This document shows positions 1-11,871 of a stretch of DNA of 64,000 nucleotides, in pieces. Under the pieces are notes generated by a model that did not search any database, had not been told where the DNA came from, and saw nothing but the letters and a program-made list of their open reading frames with translations. Source of the stretch: Cristatella mucedo (Eukaryota > Bryozoa > Phylactolaemata > Cristatellidae); the NCBI GenBank assembly GCA_009760855.2, contig WPIO01000040.1, positions 2,496,001-2,560,000 of the forward strand, written 5' to 3'. Made by a program: the position numbers and the translations under genes. How positions within the stretch are numbered: position 1 is the stretch's first letter; each line of letters starts with the position of its first letter.

Positions 1-514
1 GCAGATCTTTGCTTAAGCATCCAAAAAGGAGTCATCTTGTCACGTGCTGCATTCTTGTCACGTGCTGTTGCACCACGCTAATTCTCGGTCAGTGGCCATC
101 AACTGGAGCGTGTGGCCATCTATGCCAGCTCGGCGCTTCACTGCTTTATACTATGCCGCCTTCAGTCTACTACCGAAGCATTCCATGCAGGTCGTAGAAC
201 CGCCTCCTAGAGTAAGCGGCAGGTCTTTCAGGAACCTCCTGCTCTAACTTCCGACCGCTTGCTATCTTACTGGGTACTCTTTGGAACGTCGTCCTCTCGT
301 AGATGATAGCAGCAGCTACTGCTTGACGGTCTCGGGCTGCGTACTAGTACACTGGGCAGCCCCTTTTACCAGAGCAAGACTCCCTACCCAAAAAAAAAAG
401 GAACTCAGAGGCGTGCTTAAATCAAGTTCTCGATGTGCGTCGCGAGAAAAGCGGAGCCTAGGAGACAGTGACCCGAGAACAACAAGTCGACTTCTTCCTT
501 TCTTTCCCCATTTT

Positions 515-600
515 CTGCAAATGTAAAGCGCCTAGAAAGAGATTAAGTTCTCTGAGGGCGCTTCATCAAGTGCAATATTATTATATTATTATTATTCCTT
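515..600 (+). mobile_element. LINE-A 3' tail fragment
   Basis: This short piece carries the conserved 3' end of a LINE family that recurs throughout the window (called LINE-A here). The end reads AAAGCGCCTAGAAAGAGATT, then TTCTCTGAGGGCGCTT, then an (ATT)n run. No coding part remains upstream. Confidence 0.75.
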
Positions 601-1030
601 TCTTTCCCCATTTTCTTCTTTCTTTTCTTCCTCCTTTCAAGGAGAACGCTGGCAAGCAGACACTGTGGACATTTGCGATGTGTGATGATAATTTGCAGTG
701 TCGCACAAGGGCTGGAAACATCAGAAGAAATGTGTGAGTCGAAAGGCGGAGTTTACGTGAGGGGAGACAGGAGAAATTTGGTGACGATTTCGACAGATGA
801 TTCGATGTACCTCTTCTAAATACCTGAAGTCTCGTTCCGATTGAGAATGACAGGATACTCTTAATTTTCTTTAACGGAAAATGGGAGAAAGACGTTGTGG
901 CAGGGGTTTTCTGTATTCGGTCGTTTGGCAGACCGCCTTGGTCGTGCCATGTTTTAAGTTATGGTGTTATGCCAGAGCTCAGTCTCTCTTGCAGCAAGCT
1001 GCATCTTGGACCAAGCTGCCTGTAGACCTG

Positions 1031-1071
1031 AGAGAGAGAGAGAGGAGCTTGCAATTGATTCTATCCTTGAT

Positions 1072-1141
<70 letters not shown>

Positions 1142-1153
1142 AGAGAGAGGAGC
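1031..1153. repeat. (GA)n microsatellite with 42-bp flanking duplication
   Basis: A nearly pure (GA)n tract. It is flanked on both sides by copies of the segment GAGCTTGCAATTGATTCTAT (right copy reads CAATCGATTC), so tract and flank appear to have duplicated together. Confidence 0.85.
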
Positions 1154-1489
1154 TTGCAATCGATTCTATCCTTGATAGGGGGCAATTGAAGCTCGGACAG
1201 AAGTGGGTGATGTGGCAGCTCAGCTGTTGACTACGAATTAGATGGGCTGCTGCAGTGTTCCTCAGCTGAAAGTCGGCCGACTTTACAGAGTGGAGGCAGT
1301 GCGCTCATCTGATGACCATCAAGTCCATCAGGAGCAGCTCTGGAGCAGCTCGCTGGCCCAGACTACAAGCAGGCATCGTAGGAGTGATGAGAGATGAGCC
1401 AATCTTGAGAGTGACGTCTTCCGGCACTGGAGCAGGCGACTCAGGGCTTGCCCATAACTATTATAATGGTCATATCATTGCTAACCTTC

Positions 1490-1740
1490 ATGCAGTTAGT
1501 GGGGCCGCCCAAGTGTCACTGTCGTCGATGCAGGCTGCTGGGAAAGTAAGTGAATTAGGTGCAGAGCAAGGCCCAGGAAGGCACAGAGGTACGAGGTCGG
1601 GTAGAGCTGAGTGTCATCGGCAAAGAATGAGAGCCGAGATTGTGTTTGGCTATGACATTGGCCAGAGGGAGAGCGTAGATGGTGAATAGATGAGTGCCCA
1701 AGGCCGAATCCCGAGGTACGGCATACTTTAAGAGCTCGCC
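1490..1740 (-). mobile_element. LINE-A reverse transcriptase fragment
   Basis: The minus strand, with frameshifts, reads LFTIYALPLANVIAKHNLGS followed by a FADDTQLYP box. This matches the palm region of the LINE-A copies at 60644-60970 and 24251-24834, where the box is YADDTQLYL or a decayed form. It is a dead fragment. Confidence 0.75.
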
Positions 1741-1791
1741 GGACGACCGGCAGCATGCTGATTAAACAGCCTCCGGTCTGTATAGTGACAG

Positions 1792-1925
1792 AATAATAAT
1801 AATAATAATAATGCACTTGATAAAGCGCCCTCAGAGAACTTAATCTCTTTCTAGGCGCTTTACATTTGCTGCAAAGTGAAATGCAATTGAATGGTAAGTA
1901 AAATCATGCTTGAAAAACAAACAAA
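1792..1925 (-). mobile_element. LINE-A 3' UTR and tail
   Basis: Reverse-strand copy of the LINE-A end: CAAGCATGATTTTACTTACC, then AAAGCGCCTAGAAAGAGATT, ending in (ATT)n. The same 3' UTR appears in forward orientation at 23520-23650. Confidence 0.8.
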
Positions 1926-1930
1926 ATGAC

Positions 1931-2075
1931 AGAAGAGCCTTTACGGCTATCGCCACCGCTTGCAGCCGCAATAAAGGATCGCCCACTGCCGGATTCGAAC
2001 CCACGACCTCGGGGCCGAGGTCTTTTAAAGCAGCCGCCTTACGGAGTGCATGCCATTACGGCTCACCAATGCATA
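1931..2075 (-). mobile_element. tRNA-derived SINE (family 1)
   Basis: On the minus strand the element opens with GAGCCGTAATGGCATGCACT (A-box-like) and carries GTGGGTTCGAATCCGGCAGT (B box). It then reads GCGATCCTTTATTGCGGCTG and CTCTTCTGTC. The same organisation recurs at 6175, 8085, 36655 and 40065, which marks a dispersed SINE rather than a working tRNA gene. Confidence 0.8.
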
Positions 2076-2800
2076 TACTGCTCATATCTACACTCTGTGA
2101 CATCTCTCACCGAGGTAGGAGCTAAATTGATTTAGCGTCGTGCCAGTGATACTTGGGCATTTCAAGAGGCACTCCAAAAGAATCTGGTGCTAAAGAGTGC
2201 CAAATACTGCCGAGAGATGTAGGATTACTAGCAGTTATCCCACCCTGATCAGCATTGAGCAGAAGGTCGTTGTAAATCATCTCCTTAATGTCTTTCTAGG
2301 CACTTTACAAGTGCTGGAAAGGAAGGAACGGAAAGAGGGGAAGCTTCTCAATTGTTCAGCGATAGCTAAATAGATAAATAGCAATAGCACAATTTCAGCA
2401 TGTCAAGGGCAATTCTTGCTGTGCACACAGGCTGCGCGCTGCAGGCTGGTAGCTATAGTTTCTTTTTCAATGTCCCCAGCCAGGGGATAGCAAGTGGTGG
2501 TGTTGTGACGTCAGTCGTGAGTGAGCTCCAGGCTTTGGGAGCATGCGAACTGAAGGCACGGTCTGCAAAGGATTTGAGGTCGGTTAGAGGCTCAGGTGAT
2601 AGCCGTTAAGGCCCTTCTGCTGTTATACAAACGAGGCTGTAAAAATCAGCTAATATTGATTGATTTACTTATTTATGTGGCAGTTGCATTGTTTTCGGCC
2701 AACACCATTCACTAAAGAGTTTTGCACCAACTGAAAGCGTCCTATTGCACAGGACCTGCAAGACCTGCAAGTAGTAAGTTACTCAAATCTCGATGGGATG

Positions 2801-2816
2801 GAGAGTGAGAGAGTGA

Positions 2817-2876
<60 letters not shown>

Positions 2877-2996
2877 TGAGAGAGAGATGAGAGAAAGAGA
2901 GAGAGAGCGAGAGAGAGAGAGAGAGAGAGAGAGAAAGAAAGAGACGAGAGAAAGAGAGAGAGAGAGAGAGAGATAGATGAGAGAAGAGAGATGAGA
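2801..2996. repeat. Imperfect (GA)n / (GAGAGATGA) tract
   Basis: About 200 bp of purine-only sequence, with AAA and ATGA interruptions. It produces spurious Ser/Leu-rich open frames on the other strand. Confidence 0.9.
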
Positions 2997-3782
2997 GTGT
3001 TTCCCTTTCTCTGCCCTCCTCCTCATCTGATTCATTGTGGATGCGACATCCTGGTCCCCGGGGCAGCGGGGCAGTGACTCCGTATCATCAGAGTCGCAGA
3101 GTTGCCAATCGGTTGCTGTGTATTTGTGGTGTGTTGCCTGGCAGCAAGGCCCCGGGGAGCAAGCATTTTTTTTTAGTCACAAGTCACGTGCTAAACCTGC
3201 TTTTCTGCATCTTTGAGCTTCCCCCTTTTGATGGGAATAAATGCAACCGCGGTGAGCAAATGCGCAGTGAGACGCCAATGATTATAATAGTTATACATAG
3301 TTATACACAACAATATATTAATTAATAAATAAGTAATACATTCTAATGTTTAATGCTACTAGTATTAATAGCCGGATAATGTGTCAGCAGCATAGAATGG
3401 CTGATCGCTGCTGTGCACCTGTAGCGACCCCTAAGCAGAGCAGCGCAGCGCCGGTGGCCCTGTGCGCTAGCTGGTGCACGGTGCATGGTGCGCGGTGCGC
3501 GAGCTTCTGCGTAGCTCTTCCGCCACGCTGTCGGGCAGCGCACTCACTCTCTAGTTGCACTCACGTGACTCACGTGACATGGCTGTTGCCGACGTGTCGT
3601 GTGCGTGCGTGCACGCGCACACTTATGTAACCGTCGCGAAGCCGGTCGTGTGAATGTGCGTTTTTTGCATTTTGGCATCGAGATTTTGAATCGTTCTTAG
3701 CTGCGAGCTGCCACCGTGGCCTGGTTTGTCCTTGCGTCATCGGCGCTCGGGGCAATGTCATGCAAGTGTGCTCTCATTCTAG

Positions 3783-6700
3783 GGAGGTGGCACTTCACGG
3801 CTGGCAGACGACATCGGTGACGGGAAGCTCCCTGACAACGAGCACTACTTTGGCCTGGTGAACGTAAGACCGACACTCGTTGCTGCACGTTTCGGCTCGA
3901 CCTTTGATTGCTGGACTCGCTGTGCACCCTCATTGCCTGCTGCACTGTCTGCCGCCGCCGTGAACGTCAGCGTAATGTAATGTGTCTCTTCCTGCCCTTT
4001 GCTCCTCAAACCGTTGAGCACTTAGTGGGTGTGTTACAATTGAGCTTTACAATAGTGCTTTCTGCAGCACACTCTTACCTAGACTGTGGAACTCGCTTCC
4101 ACAATTTACAAGCAACGACAGCCACTCTCCTGCTGCCGTCTATGGCTCATCCTCTTTTCCAGCGGTCCTGAGCTGCTACTTCCAGGCTACTCACTGCCTC
4201 AACTGCTCTCCTGACTCTGCTATGCTTCCTACTCTCTCTCTCTGTGTTGCTTGAGATGAAGTCTGTTGGCTACCGAAAGCCGCTTAGGCTGTGAATGCGC
4301 TATGCAAAACTCTCCTGCATAACCACATAGTCTTTGTGGCTTGTGGAATTACAGACATTACATTACATATACATTACATCACCCCAAGCGACTTTCGGTG
4401 CGAATACGGTAGCCAGCAGGTTTCATCATAAGACAGCGAAGAGAAAGAGAGAATAATAGCCGAGTCAGTAGGGCAGTCGAAGAAGTGCAGCAGTGTATGG
4501 CAGCAGCGGCAGCAGGCAGCAGCAGCGCATGATGGTCGCCGGTGGCCACCTGCCAGTATGACCAGTTAGTATGTCCATGGCAAAAGAGAAGAGGAAATTC
4601 TGCGATTGTGTATAAACGCAGGGTATTACGTGTGATACAATAGATGCTTAAAACACATAATGGGTAAACTAATTTGCAGTGTAAAATATATAGTAAAATT
4701 GGTGCTTAGGAGAAATGTGCATGGTATATCGTATAGTTCCAAAGTGACCTCTCGTTAGACGACCACATCAGTTCCACAGTCAAATCTGCCTACTTTCAGC
4801 TACATAACATTGCTAAAATTCGGGCTTGTTTAGATAAGGATACCACGTCTAAGTTGGTCCATGCATTTGTGAAATCCCGTCTTGACTTCTGTAACTCACT
4901 GCTTGCTGGCCTACCGGCATGTGCAATCAGGTGATTGCAGCTGGTGCAAAACTCTGCAGCTAGGCTTATCTGTCGTGAGCGGCGCAGTTGCCACATCACA
5001 CCACTTCTTGCCGACCTGCATCGGCTCCCAGTCAAGCAACGCATCGACTTCTAGGTTTTGTCACTCACTTTTAGGTCCCTTCATTTTTTGGCTCCAGCCT
5101 ACCTATCAGAACTACTCCGCACCAGGCTAAGCATCGTAACACCTGCTTTTCGGAATTTAATCGTTTACCTATACTTCATAGGAACCTCAAATCCTTTGGA
5201 GACCATGCATTTAGTTTGTATGCTCCCAAAGCCTGGAACTCACTCCCGACTTGCGTCAGAACATCCCCCGACTTTACCGCATTTAAAAAGAACTTAAAAA
5301 CACCTATTTAGGACAGCGTTTAGTGGGTCCCCGTGATTCGTCCTTGATGTGTTTATGCGTGCTGACACTGTGCATGCTGCCACTAACCACACTTGCATGC
5401 TAACCCTGTACACGTCAGCCCTAACCATATTATTCATGTTGTTTATCAAGCATGATATTGCTCACGATTCAGTCGCGTTTCCCTTTACAGCAAATGTGAA
5501 GCGCCTAGAAAGAGATTGAGTTCTCTCAGGGCGCTTTATCGAGTGCATTATTATCATTATTATAGTCAAGTGAGGTTAAGGGCCTTCCACCGCAGGGAGG
5601 TACCACCGCATCAACGTACATCTACACCTGTACAGGCCTGTACAGATAGAGGACATCGAGCTCATTCGTTGGCTGAAGCTGAAGGAAAAGGAAAATACTG
5701 GCGGCGTAACGCTATTGCAACTGCTAAATATTATATTTATAGCAGTTGCTATTGCTAACGGCTCGGCTCGCGTGAACTCGAGAGCAGTTTTAGCATCTCA
5801 TTCATGTAAACCAGACTGCTTACGTGACAGGTCTTATGCCATCCAGCTATTGTGCAAATTCACTTTTATTATTGCTACTAGCATCATCATGATTCTCCGA
5901 TGCCTCACTTAAGCAGCTATCCACCCTCCCCAGATTCGTTACTGGATGTATTTGAACTCAAAAAAAACAATTGAGCTCGAGCCACTGCAGCGAGCTCTTG
6001 TCACAGCACGGCAGCTCGACTTGTGGACAAGCAATGCCGAAAATTCGAATTTGCCTCGCGGCCGTAGGATCGTTGTTGGTTTCCGGTTGATCGGCGATCT
6101 CGGCTCGAAACGATGTGCAAACATATAAGAGCCGATCTAACAGCCTCATTTGCATAATTTAATGCAATGTAGCTGCAGAAGAGCCTTGATGGCTATCACT
6201 GCCCCTTGCAGGTGGCAATTAAGGATCGCCCACTGCAGGATTCGAGGCCACGACCTCGGTCGTGAAGAGCAAGCACTTTATCTCCTGGGCTGTCACGACC
6301 CATTTAAATGTAGTGGGATTCAGGCGCGTCCTCTTTCCCCGCCTACCTTGCCGGCTTGGCAAGGGACTACAGGCCAGCTTAGGCCTCGAGACGATCAGAC
6401 GTCCTCCAGTCCTTCACCTTGACGACTGCTGCACCGTCGAGTTCTTTGCCTGAGCGCATGCAGCAAGCTAACCGGCTCAGAGACACGCTCCCCTTTCGGA
6501 TTGCCTAGCTGTGCCGGAGAGCTTGGCTCCGGTGGCAGGGGCGATTGAGGACCCTGAGCCTGCCGCATGCATCCACAAGCCCGATTATTTCGGACAATCG
6601 CCAGTCCGCGAACAAAGGATTAAAAGAAAGCAATGCAACTCCAAGCTAGACGAACGGCTACGTGCACCAATTGAAAAAAAGAAAAGCTGTTGTAGCCCGT

Positions 6701-9700
6701 AGAAGATCCTGCACGTAGGTCCTCGTTTTTCTTGTGCGGCTCATTAGCTTGCCGGTCGTGACCGCCGCCGAGGTTCAGCGAGTGCTCTTGCTTTGACATG
6801 TCCCGCACTGCCAATGATGGCACACGCCACATTCTCGCAAGTCTGGAGCCTAGTGACTCTACACTCGGCCCTTGCTTAAGCTTCATCGATCGTGTTCAGT
6901 GGGGGGGGGGCGGCAGACGTGAGGAAAATGGCAAATTTGGGGTACATTTCCTCGGTGTCGAGGCAATCTCGCTTCGAGGTATTTTGTCTCGTGCTGTGAG
7001 CCGTGTCTGCCGACGAGCTCCATGTGCCCCACGTGCTCTTCTGCTTTTTTGCAGTTTGGCAACACGTGCTATTGCAACTCGGTCTTGCAAGCACTGTATT
7101 ACTGTCGGCCGTTTCGGGACAGCGTACTGCAGCACCATCGGCAGCAGCAGAGGAGCGGTGGACACAAAAGGGAAACCCTGCTGACATGCCTGGGCGACCT
7201 GTTCCACACCGTGGCCACGCAGAAGAAGAAGACGGGCACGATTGCGCCGAAGAAATTCGTCCAGAAACTTCGGAAGGAGAACGGTACGGTCGTCGGTGGC
7301 GGCCGACGTCCAGTCTCTCCAGAGCTCCTTTTTCTTTTCATTTCGGTCGCAAGCTTTTTTTTTGTCTGTGGCAAGGTTTGTCGACCCAACGTTTGATACA
7401 TTCGCGATGGCTTGATCGGGTGCCCCCCTTGTGAGAGTCGGGGGACGGAGCTGTAATGCTATCCATATTGTGTGGCGCTGAACGCACGAAAGAATGTGAA
7501 CTCGCACCGTCAGAACCGGCAGGCCTTGACAGTGTATCACCCCAATTCGACTGTTCAGTTGTCAACAATTCAGTTCAACTACTGGGGGCGCTTAGCCCCT
7601 TGTGTATTAAGCATCAGTCATCAGTCAGACGCCAAGGAAGTCTGAGCCGAGATAACTAGCCCTAGCTGAATGTATAGCGCAGCCAAGTAGCTTCTGCTCA
7701 TGTAGACACACAAAAAATGTCAGGCCTCTTGCTTGCTTGAGGTCATCAGTCAAATATGTCATCTATCCATCTAGTATTGAGGTGGGAACCGTGGGAAAGT
7801 TGACCTCCCCAGCTGACCCGTACTCCCCACCCAGTTATAAACCGATCGAGTTGCCAATTTGCTTTAAGGAGCTGAGGGCAAAGAATGCCACCATTGGGGC
7901 CTTGAACTCAGATTACTTGCAACCGGACCGTACGAAGCCGTGTAGTGTGGACACGCATGCAAGCGCATGCCCGTGAAAAATCACGAGAAATTGTACTGTG
8001 GCATTACAATTCAGGCCTGAGTATCTGCTGACTTAGTGGTAAGCCCAGCTTAGTCGGTGAGCCCAGCCTGCCTGTGACTCCATATCGAGATCTGAGCCGT
8101 GATGGCACACTAGCTAAGGGGGTTGCTCTTCACGACCTCGGTCCCGAGGTAGTGAAGGCTCGAATTCTGCTGTGAGCGATCCTTTATTGCCGCTGCAAGC
8201 GTTGGTTATAGTATATAGGGCTCTTCTGCCGTACGCAAAAAGAGGCTGTTAAATCAGCTAGTATCTTTTTAAGGGCTCAAATCTTACCCCAGTCACTTTC
8301 TGTTTTTTGACCGTATAAGTGGGATGTTTGCCGAACGTCGGCCCCGGCCAGTTTCAGCCCCTCAAGTATGACAAAAATTATGAAAGAGAAAAATCACCTT
8401 GGATTTAAATGAATTTTTTTTATTACAAATCTCTTTAATCACAACATTTTTGTATGAATCTGTGGGATAAATATAGATGATCGTGTGACTGTCATATCTA
8501 CCCTTGCTAGAGTGTATCCTGTGCTAAGACCCACTAAGGTCTTCGATCATGCATGCACCTGTTGCCCCAATTTTGGTTACAATGATAAAGATGGCGGTGC
8601 ATGCATACAGTTATTTATCAGAGTGCACATTTTTATGCACATATTCATATTTTCATATCCATTCATAATTTTCATTTTTATTTTTGTACAGTGTGTGTTT
8701 GCCGTACTATAGATTCGATCTCTCTTTGTTTTGGTACTTACAGGCGTTGATTGCATTAACTTCCAGCAGCAGCAGCTTCCGGCCTGTAACGTTGCCCTGG
8801 GGCGCCTGGTGGGGAGCCTGGCTGCCATGGATTCTGGCCGATTTTCTGATTTCATGCTTCTGTTCCGACGATCTCTCGCTGATTCTCTCCGAGTTTGAAA
8901 GGTCTGATGGTCAGACCGGAAGCCCCTCTCCACCCCCCCTCTGTCTCCCTGTCTCTGTCTCCCTTTCTCTCTTGGCTCAGCTCTTCTGTGGATGAAAGAT
9001 CATCTGTGGCTTGTGTCATTGTGTGCAGCCACCGGTCGTTACACAGCCTTTGCATGCATTAATCCCCTGTGGCAGAGGCCAGTGTTTGACAGACGGTCGT
9101 CTCGGAGCAGGTTTGTATGTTTCTATCGGTTCATGGGACAGCCAGCGACACACACCGACGGAGAGTGCTGACCCTATGAGGGTGGTGTAGGAAACCTCGA
9201 GACACTGGCGGTAGTTATATGACTATGGGCCATTTTGTAACATTTGATGCACCGAAATTCTACTTTTATTCGACGCATTTGACTTTGTGGACGGAATGCA
9301 CTCTGGGGACGCAAGTCTGATTCATTACCAGAGCGCGCCTGCATTTAACTAACCACGTATTATGGATGTGCAGTGGCTCTAGTGCTCATCTATTGCTGCC
9401 TAATGCACGAAATTCGTGCTCGTTATTTCAGAGCTTTTTGATAACTACATGCAACAAGATGCGCACGAATTTTTGAACTACTTACTTAACACGATTGCCG
9501 ACACGCTTCAAGGTTAGCCGTTCAGCCAGCTTTTGTTGCCGAGCTTATTCCTGGCGTCTTGCTGCAGGTGTCTGTGACCCGCCATTGCCAGAAGAATTAG
9601 GCCGCTGTATCTAGATTTCAAAATGTATTCATGCTTCTATTGCTGACACTTCTCTGTTTACTTGCAGCTGAGCGCGAAAGCACAAATCACCGGGTGACCA

Positions 9701-10091
9701 ATGGCACCATTGGCAGCGGCCAATCGAAACCTCCGCAGGCTCGCAGGTCTGAGCCCACGTGGGTGCACGACCTCTTTCAGGGCACTCTCACCAATGAGAC
9801 GAGATGCTTAAACTGTGAGACGGTAGGCACGAGATCAAGCACAGCTTGGGCTGCTTCGCTGTGCCGGCCAAATGCTTTCTTTCTATTTTTTCTTTCCAAG
9901 AGCTAAGCTTTCCTTGCATCCTTGGACATCTTCAGCTGCCGAACCGTGGCCCCTGCTGCTAATGGCTGCTGCTTCCTGCTCCTGCTCCCTGGTTCCTGCT
10001 GGTGCTGCTGCTGCAGGAATGGGAAACAGCCCTTGCTGCCAATGTTGAGCAGTGACATCAGGTCGTTGTACATGGCACAACGTCACACATC

Positions 10092-10132
<41 letters not shown>

Positions 10133-10306
10133 CCAGGTTAGCAGCAAAGATGAGGATTTCCTCGACCTTTCTGTGGATGTATACAGCAATACGTCCATAA
10201 CGCACTGCTTGCGCGACTTCAGCAACACTGAGACGCTGTGCAACGAACACAAATACTACTGTGAGGTGTGCTGTAGCAAGCAGGAGGCCCAAAAAAAGTA
10301 AGTATG

Positions 10307-10377
<71 letters not shown>

Positions 10378-11186
10378 CAGACACAGAGAGAGACGGACAG
10401 ACAGACAGAAAGAGAGAGAGAGAGAGAGAGACAGGCAGGGAGACAGAGACAGAGATGGGAAGAGGGTGAGAGAAAGAGAGTGAGAGACAGAGAAATAGAC
10501 AGAGAGCAGAGCAGAGAAGAGCAATGAGACAGACAGATTGTAGAGCAAATGAAAGAAGAGAGCTTAGGAGGGGAGGAGAAGGAGGACGCATGCTGTGGCA
10601 TTCTGAGGAGCCGCTGGCGTGATTGCATTTCGATTAGCAGCTACCGGCCTAGGCGGCAGCTGCTGCCGCTTTGCATGACGGTCACGTGCCACACGATGGT
10701 CACGTGCCAGCTCGTGCCCGCCCTTCCGTCTGCCTGTCTCCTCCCTTAGGATGCGAGTGAAAAAGCAGCCTCACATCTTGGCCCTGCATCTCAAGCGCTT
10801 CAAGTACGTGGACTCGCTGCAGCGGTACACCAAGCTCACCTACCGAGTCGCCTTCTCCTTCGAACTTCGGCTGTTCATCACCGTAAGAGCGCTGCTGCCT
10901 CCGCCCACCGCCGTAAGAGCGCTGCTGCCTCCGCCCACCGCCGCCGCTGCTGCTGCTGCTGAGGCGCCCGCTCAGCGAGGCTGCTGTACCGAGCGTCAAT
11001 CGCTGCTTCCTGGGGGTTTAAGTTGCTCACAACTTTACGACCGAGCGTCATGGCCTCAAAATGTGCTGCGGCACGTGCACAATTTCGGATAGAGATTTAA
11101 GTTTTAGTGGGGTGGCAGAGGCTGATGAATTATGTACTCATATTGCTGTTTTATTTTATTTTTAATTTTCCGCCGACTGGGTCTCT

Positions 11187-11274
<88 letters not shown>

Positions 11275-11871
11275 GTCTCTCTGTCTCTCTCTGTCTCTGT
11301 CTCTCTCACTCTGCGTCTGGGCTGCCCGGGCCGTCGGCTCAGCTTCGCTCAGCAAGGGGGTAGGGCAGGGTAGCTAATTCGGTCACGTGCTTCGCCATCA
11401 ACAGTCGGTCGCGTCGAAGCTGCATGAGGTAGTGGCGACAAGAACCGGACGTAGGTATATCTCTCTCTCTCACTTTCAGTCAGAGGACGCCACCAGCCCG
11501 GAGCGCCTGTACGACCTCGTCGCCGTGGTCGTGCACTGCGGCACAGGCCCCAACCGAGGCCACTACGTCACGCTGGTGAAAAGTAGCGGCCAATGGCTGC
11601 TTTTCGACGACGACTTTGTCGACGTAAGCTCCGCCGCCCGCCCGCTGCTGCTGCTGTGGAGCCTAGGCCGAGGCGTCGCAACGGCGTCGTAACGAGGCTC
11701 TCAAGCGATCTCGGCTTCGTTAGGTGACCGGATGTGAAGCGCTACCTCTCGTCTGTCTCGTTGCAGAAGGTGGACGCGACCACCATCGAGGATTTCTACG
11801 GCCTCACGGCCGACTCGAACAAGAACTCGGAGGCCGGCTACATCCTCTTCTACCAGGCGCGCGAGCCTTAG
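3783..11871 (+). CDS. USP46: Ubiquitin carboxyl-terminal hydrolase 12/46, 8 exons seen, 5' partial
   Basis: A USP-family cysteine protease that removes ubiquitin; vertebrate USP12 and USP46 work with WD-repeat partners WDR48/WDR20 (family knowledge). Exons: 3783-3863, 7055-7283, 9432-9512, 9668-9822, 10137-10297, 10750-10882, 11480-11623 and 11767-11871. All junctions are GT..AG and all phases match. The Cys box [14 protein letters not shown] has its Cys codon at 7067-7069, [12 protein letters not shown] is in exon 9432, zinc pairs are RCLNCET and YYCEVCCS, the His box is GPNRGHYVT, and the end is [11 protein letters not shown]-stop. The visible exons give 362 residues; human USP46 has 366, so only about 12 N-terminal residues are missing. 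That first exon was not found in 1-3782 and may lie outside. USP12 and USP46 are co-orthologues, so the symbol stands for the pair. Introns hold LINEs, SINEs and (CT)n/(GA)n tracts. Confidence 0.95.
3990..4370 (+). mobile_element. LINE-B 3' fragment in USP46 intron
   Basis: The C-terminal end of a second LINE family (LINE-B). Typical text is CTAGACTGTGGAACTCGCTT, CTATGGCTCATCCTCTTTTC, GAGATGAAGTCTGTTGGCTA and an (ACATT)n tail. Fuller copies are at 16740-17640 and 61985-62570. Confidence 0.75.
4735..5575 (+). mobile_element. LINE-A 3' half in USP46 intron
   Basis: A decayed end of the LINE-A polymerase ORF. With frameshifts it reads [59 protein letters not shown] and APAYLSELL. The 3' UTR (GTGCTGACACTGTGCATGCT) and the family tail ending in (ATT)n at about 5510-5570 follow. 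Several stops make it inactive. Confidence 0.85.
6175..6295 (-). mobile_element. tRNA-derived SINE (family 1), decayed
   Basis: Minus-strand copy with a mutated B box (GTGGCCTCGAATCCTGCAGT) followed by GCGATCCTTAATTGCCACCT and the CTCTTCTGC end, as in the copy at 1931-2075. Confidence 0.65.
7284..9431 (+). other. USP46 intron, mostly unassigned
   Basis: The intron between the catalytic-Cys exon and the QQDAHEF exon. Apart from the SINE at 8085-8260 there is no recognisable gene or element. A short clone of exon-like reading in 8684-8995 has no conserved motif and was not called. Confidence 0.6.
8085..8260 (+). mobile_element. tRNA-derived SINE (family 1)
   Basis: Plus-strand copy: GAGCCGTGATGGCACACTAG (A-box-like), GAAGGCTCGAATTCTGCTGT (B-box-like), GCGATCCTTTATTGCCGCTG, and an end reading AAAAAGAGGCTGTTAAATCA. 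Confidence 0.7.
10093..10132 (+). repeat. (CT)n(GT)n serving as polypyrimidine tract
   Basis: A (CT)n run and then (GT)n, lying immediately before the CCAG acceptor of the USP46 exon at 10137. The microsatellite occupies the position of the intron's polypyrimidine tract. Confidence 0.8.
10307..10525. repeat. (GA)n tract just after a USP46 exon
   Basis: Begins about ten bases past the 5' donor at 10298 and continues as purine repeat with GACAGACA interruptions. It generates several spurious open frames on both strands. Confidence 0.9.
10883..10942 (+). repeat. Two tandem 30-bp copies carrying the USP46 exon-6 donor
   Basis: The 30 bp starting GTAAGAGCGCTGCTGCC occur twice head to tail, at 10883-10912 and 10913-10942. 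The donor of exon 10750-10882 is therefore present in two identical forms 30 nt apart. Using the second would insert ten residues ([10 protein letters not shown]) in frame. Confidence 0.9.
11188..11312. repeat. (CT)n tract in USP46 intron
   Basis: A long pyrimidine microsatellite with GTCT interruptions at the right end, in the intron between exons 10750 and 11480. Confidence 0.9.

Noticed and set aside
1931-2075. tRNA gene
   Set aside because: A and B boxes are present but the cloverleaf does not close; the sequence recurs with a long common tail, so it is a SINE.
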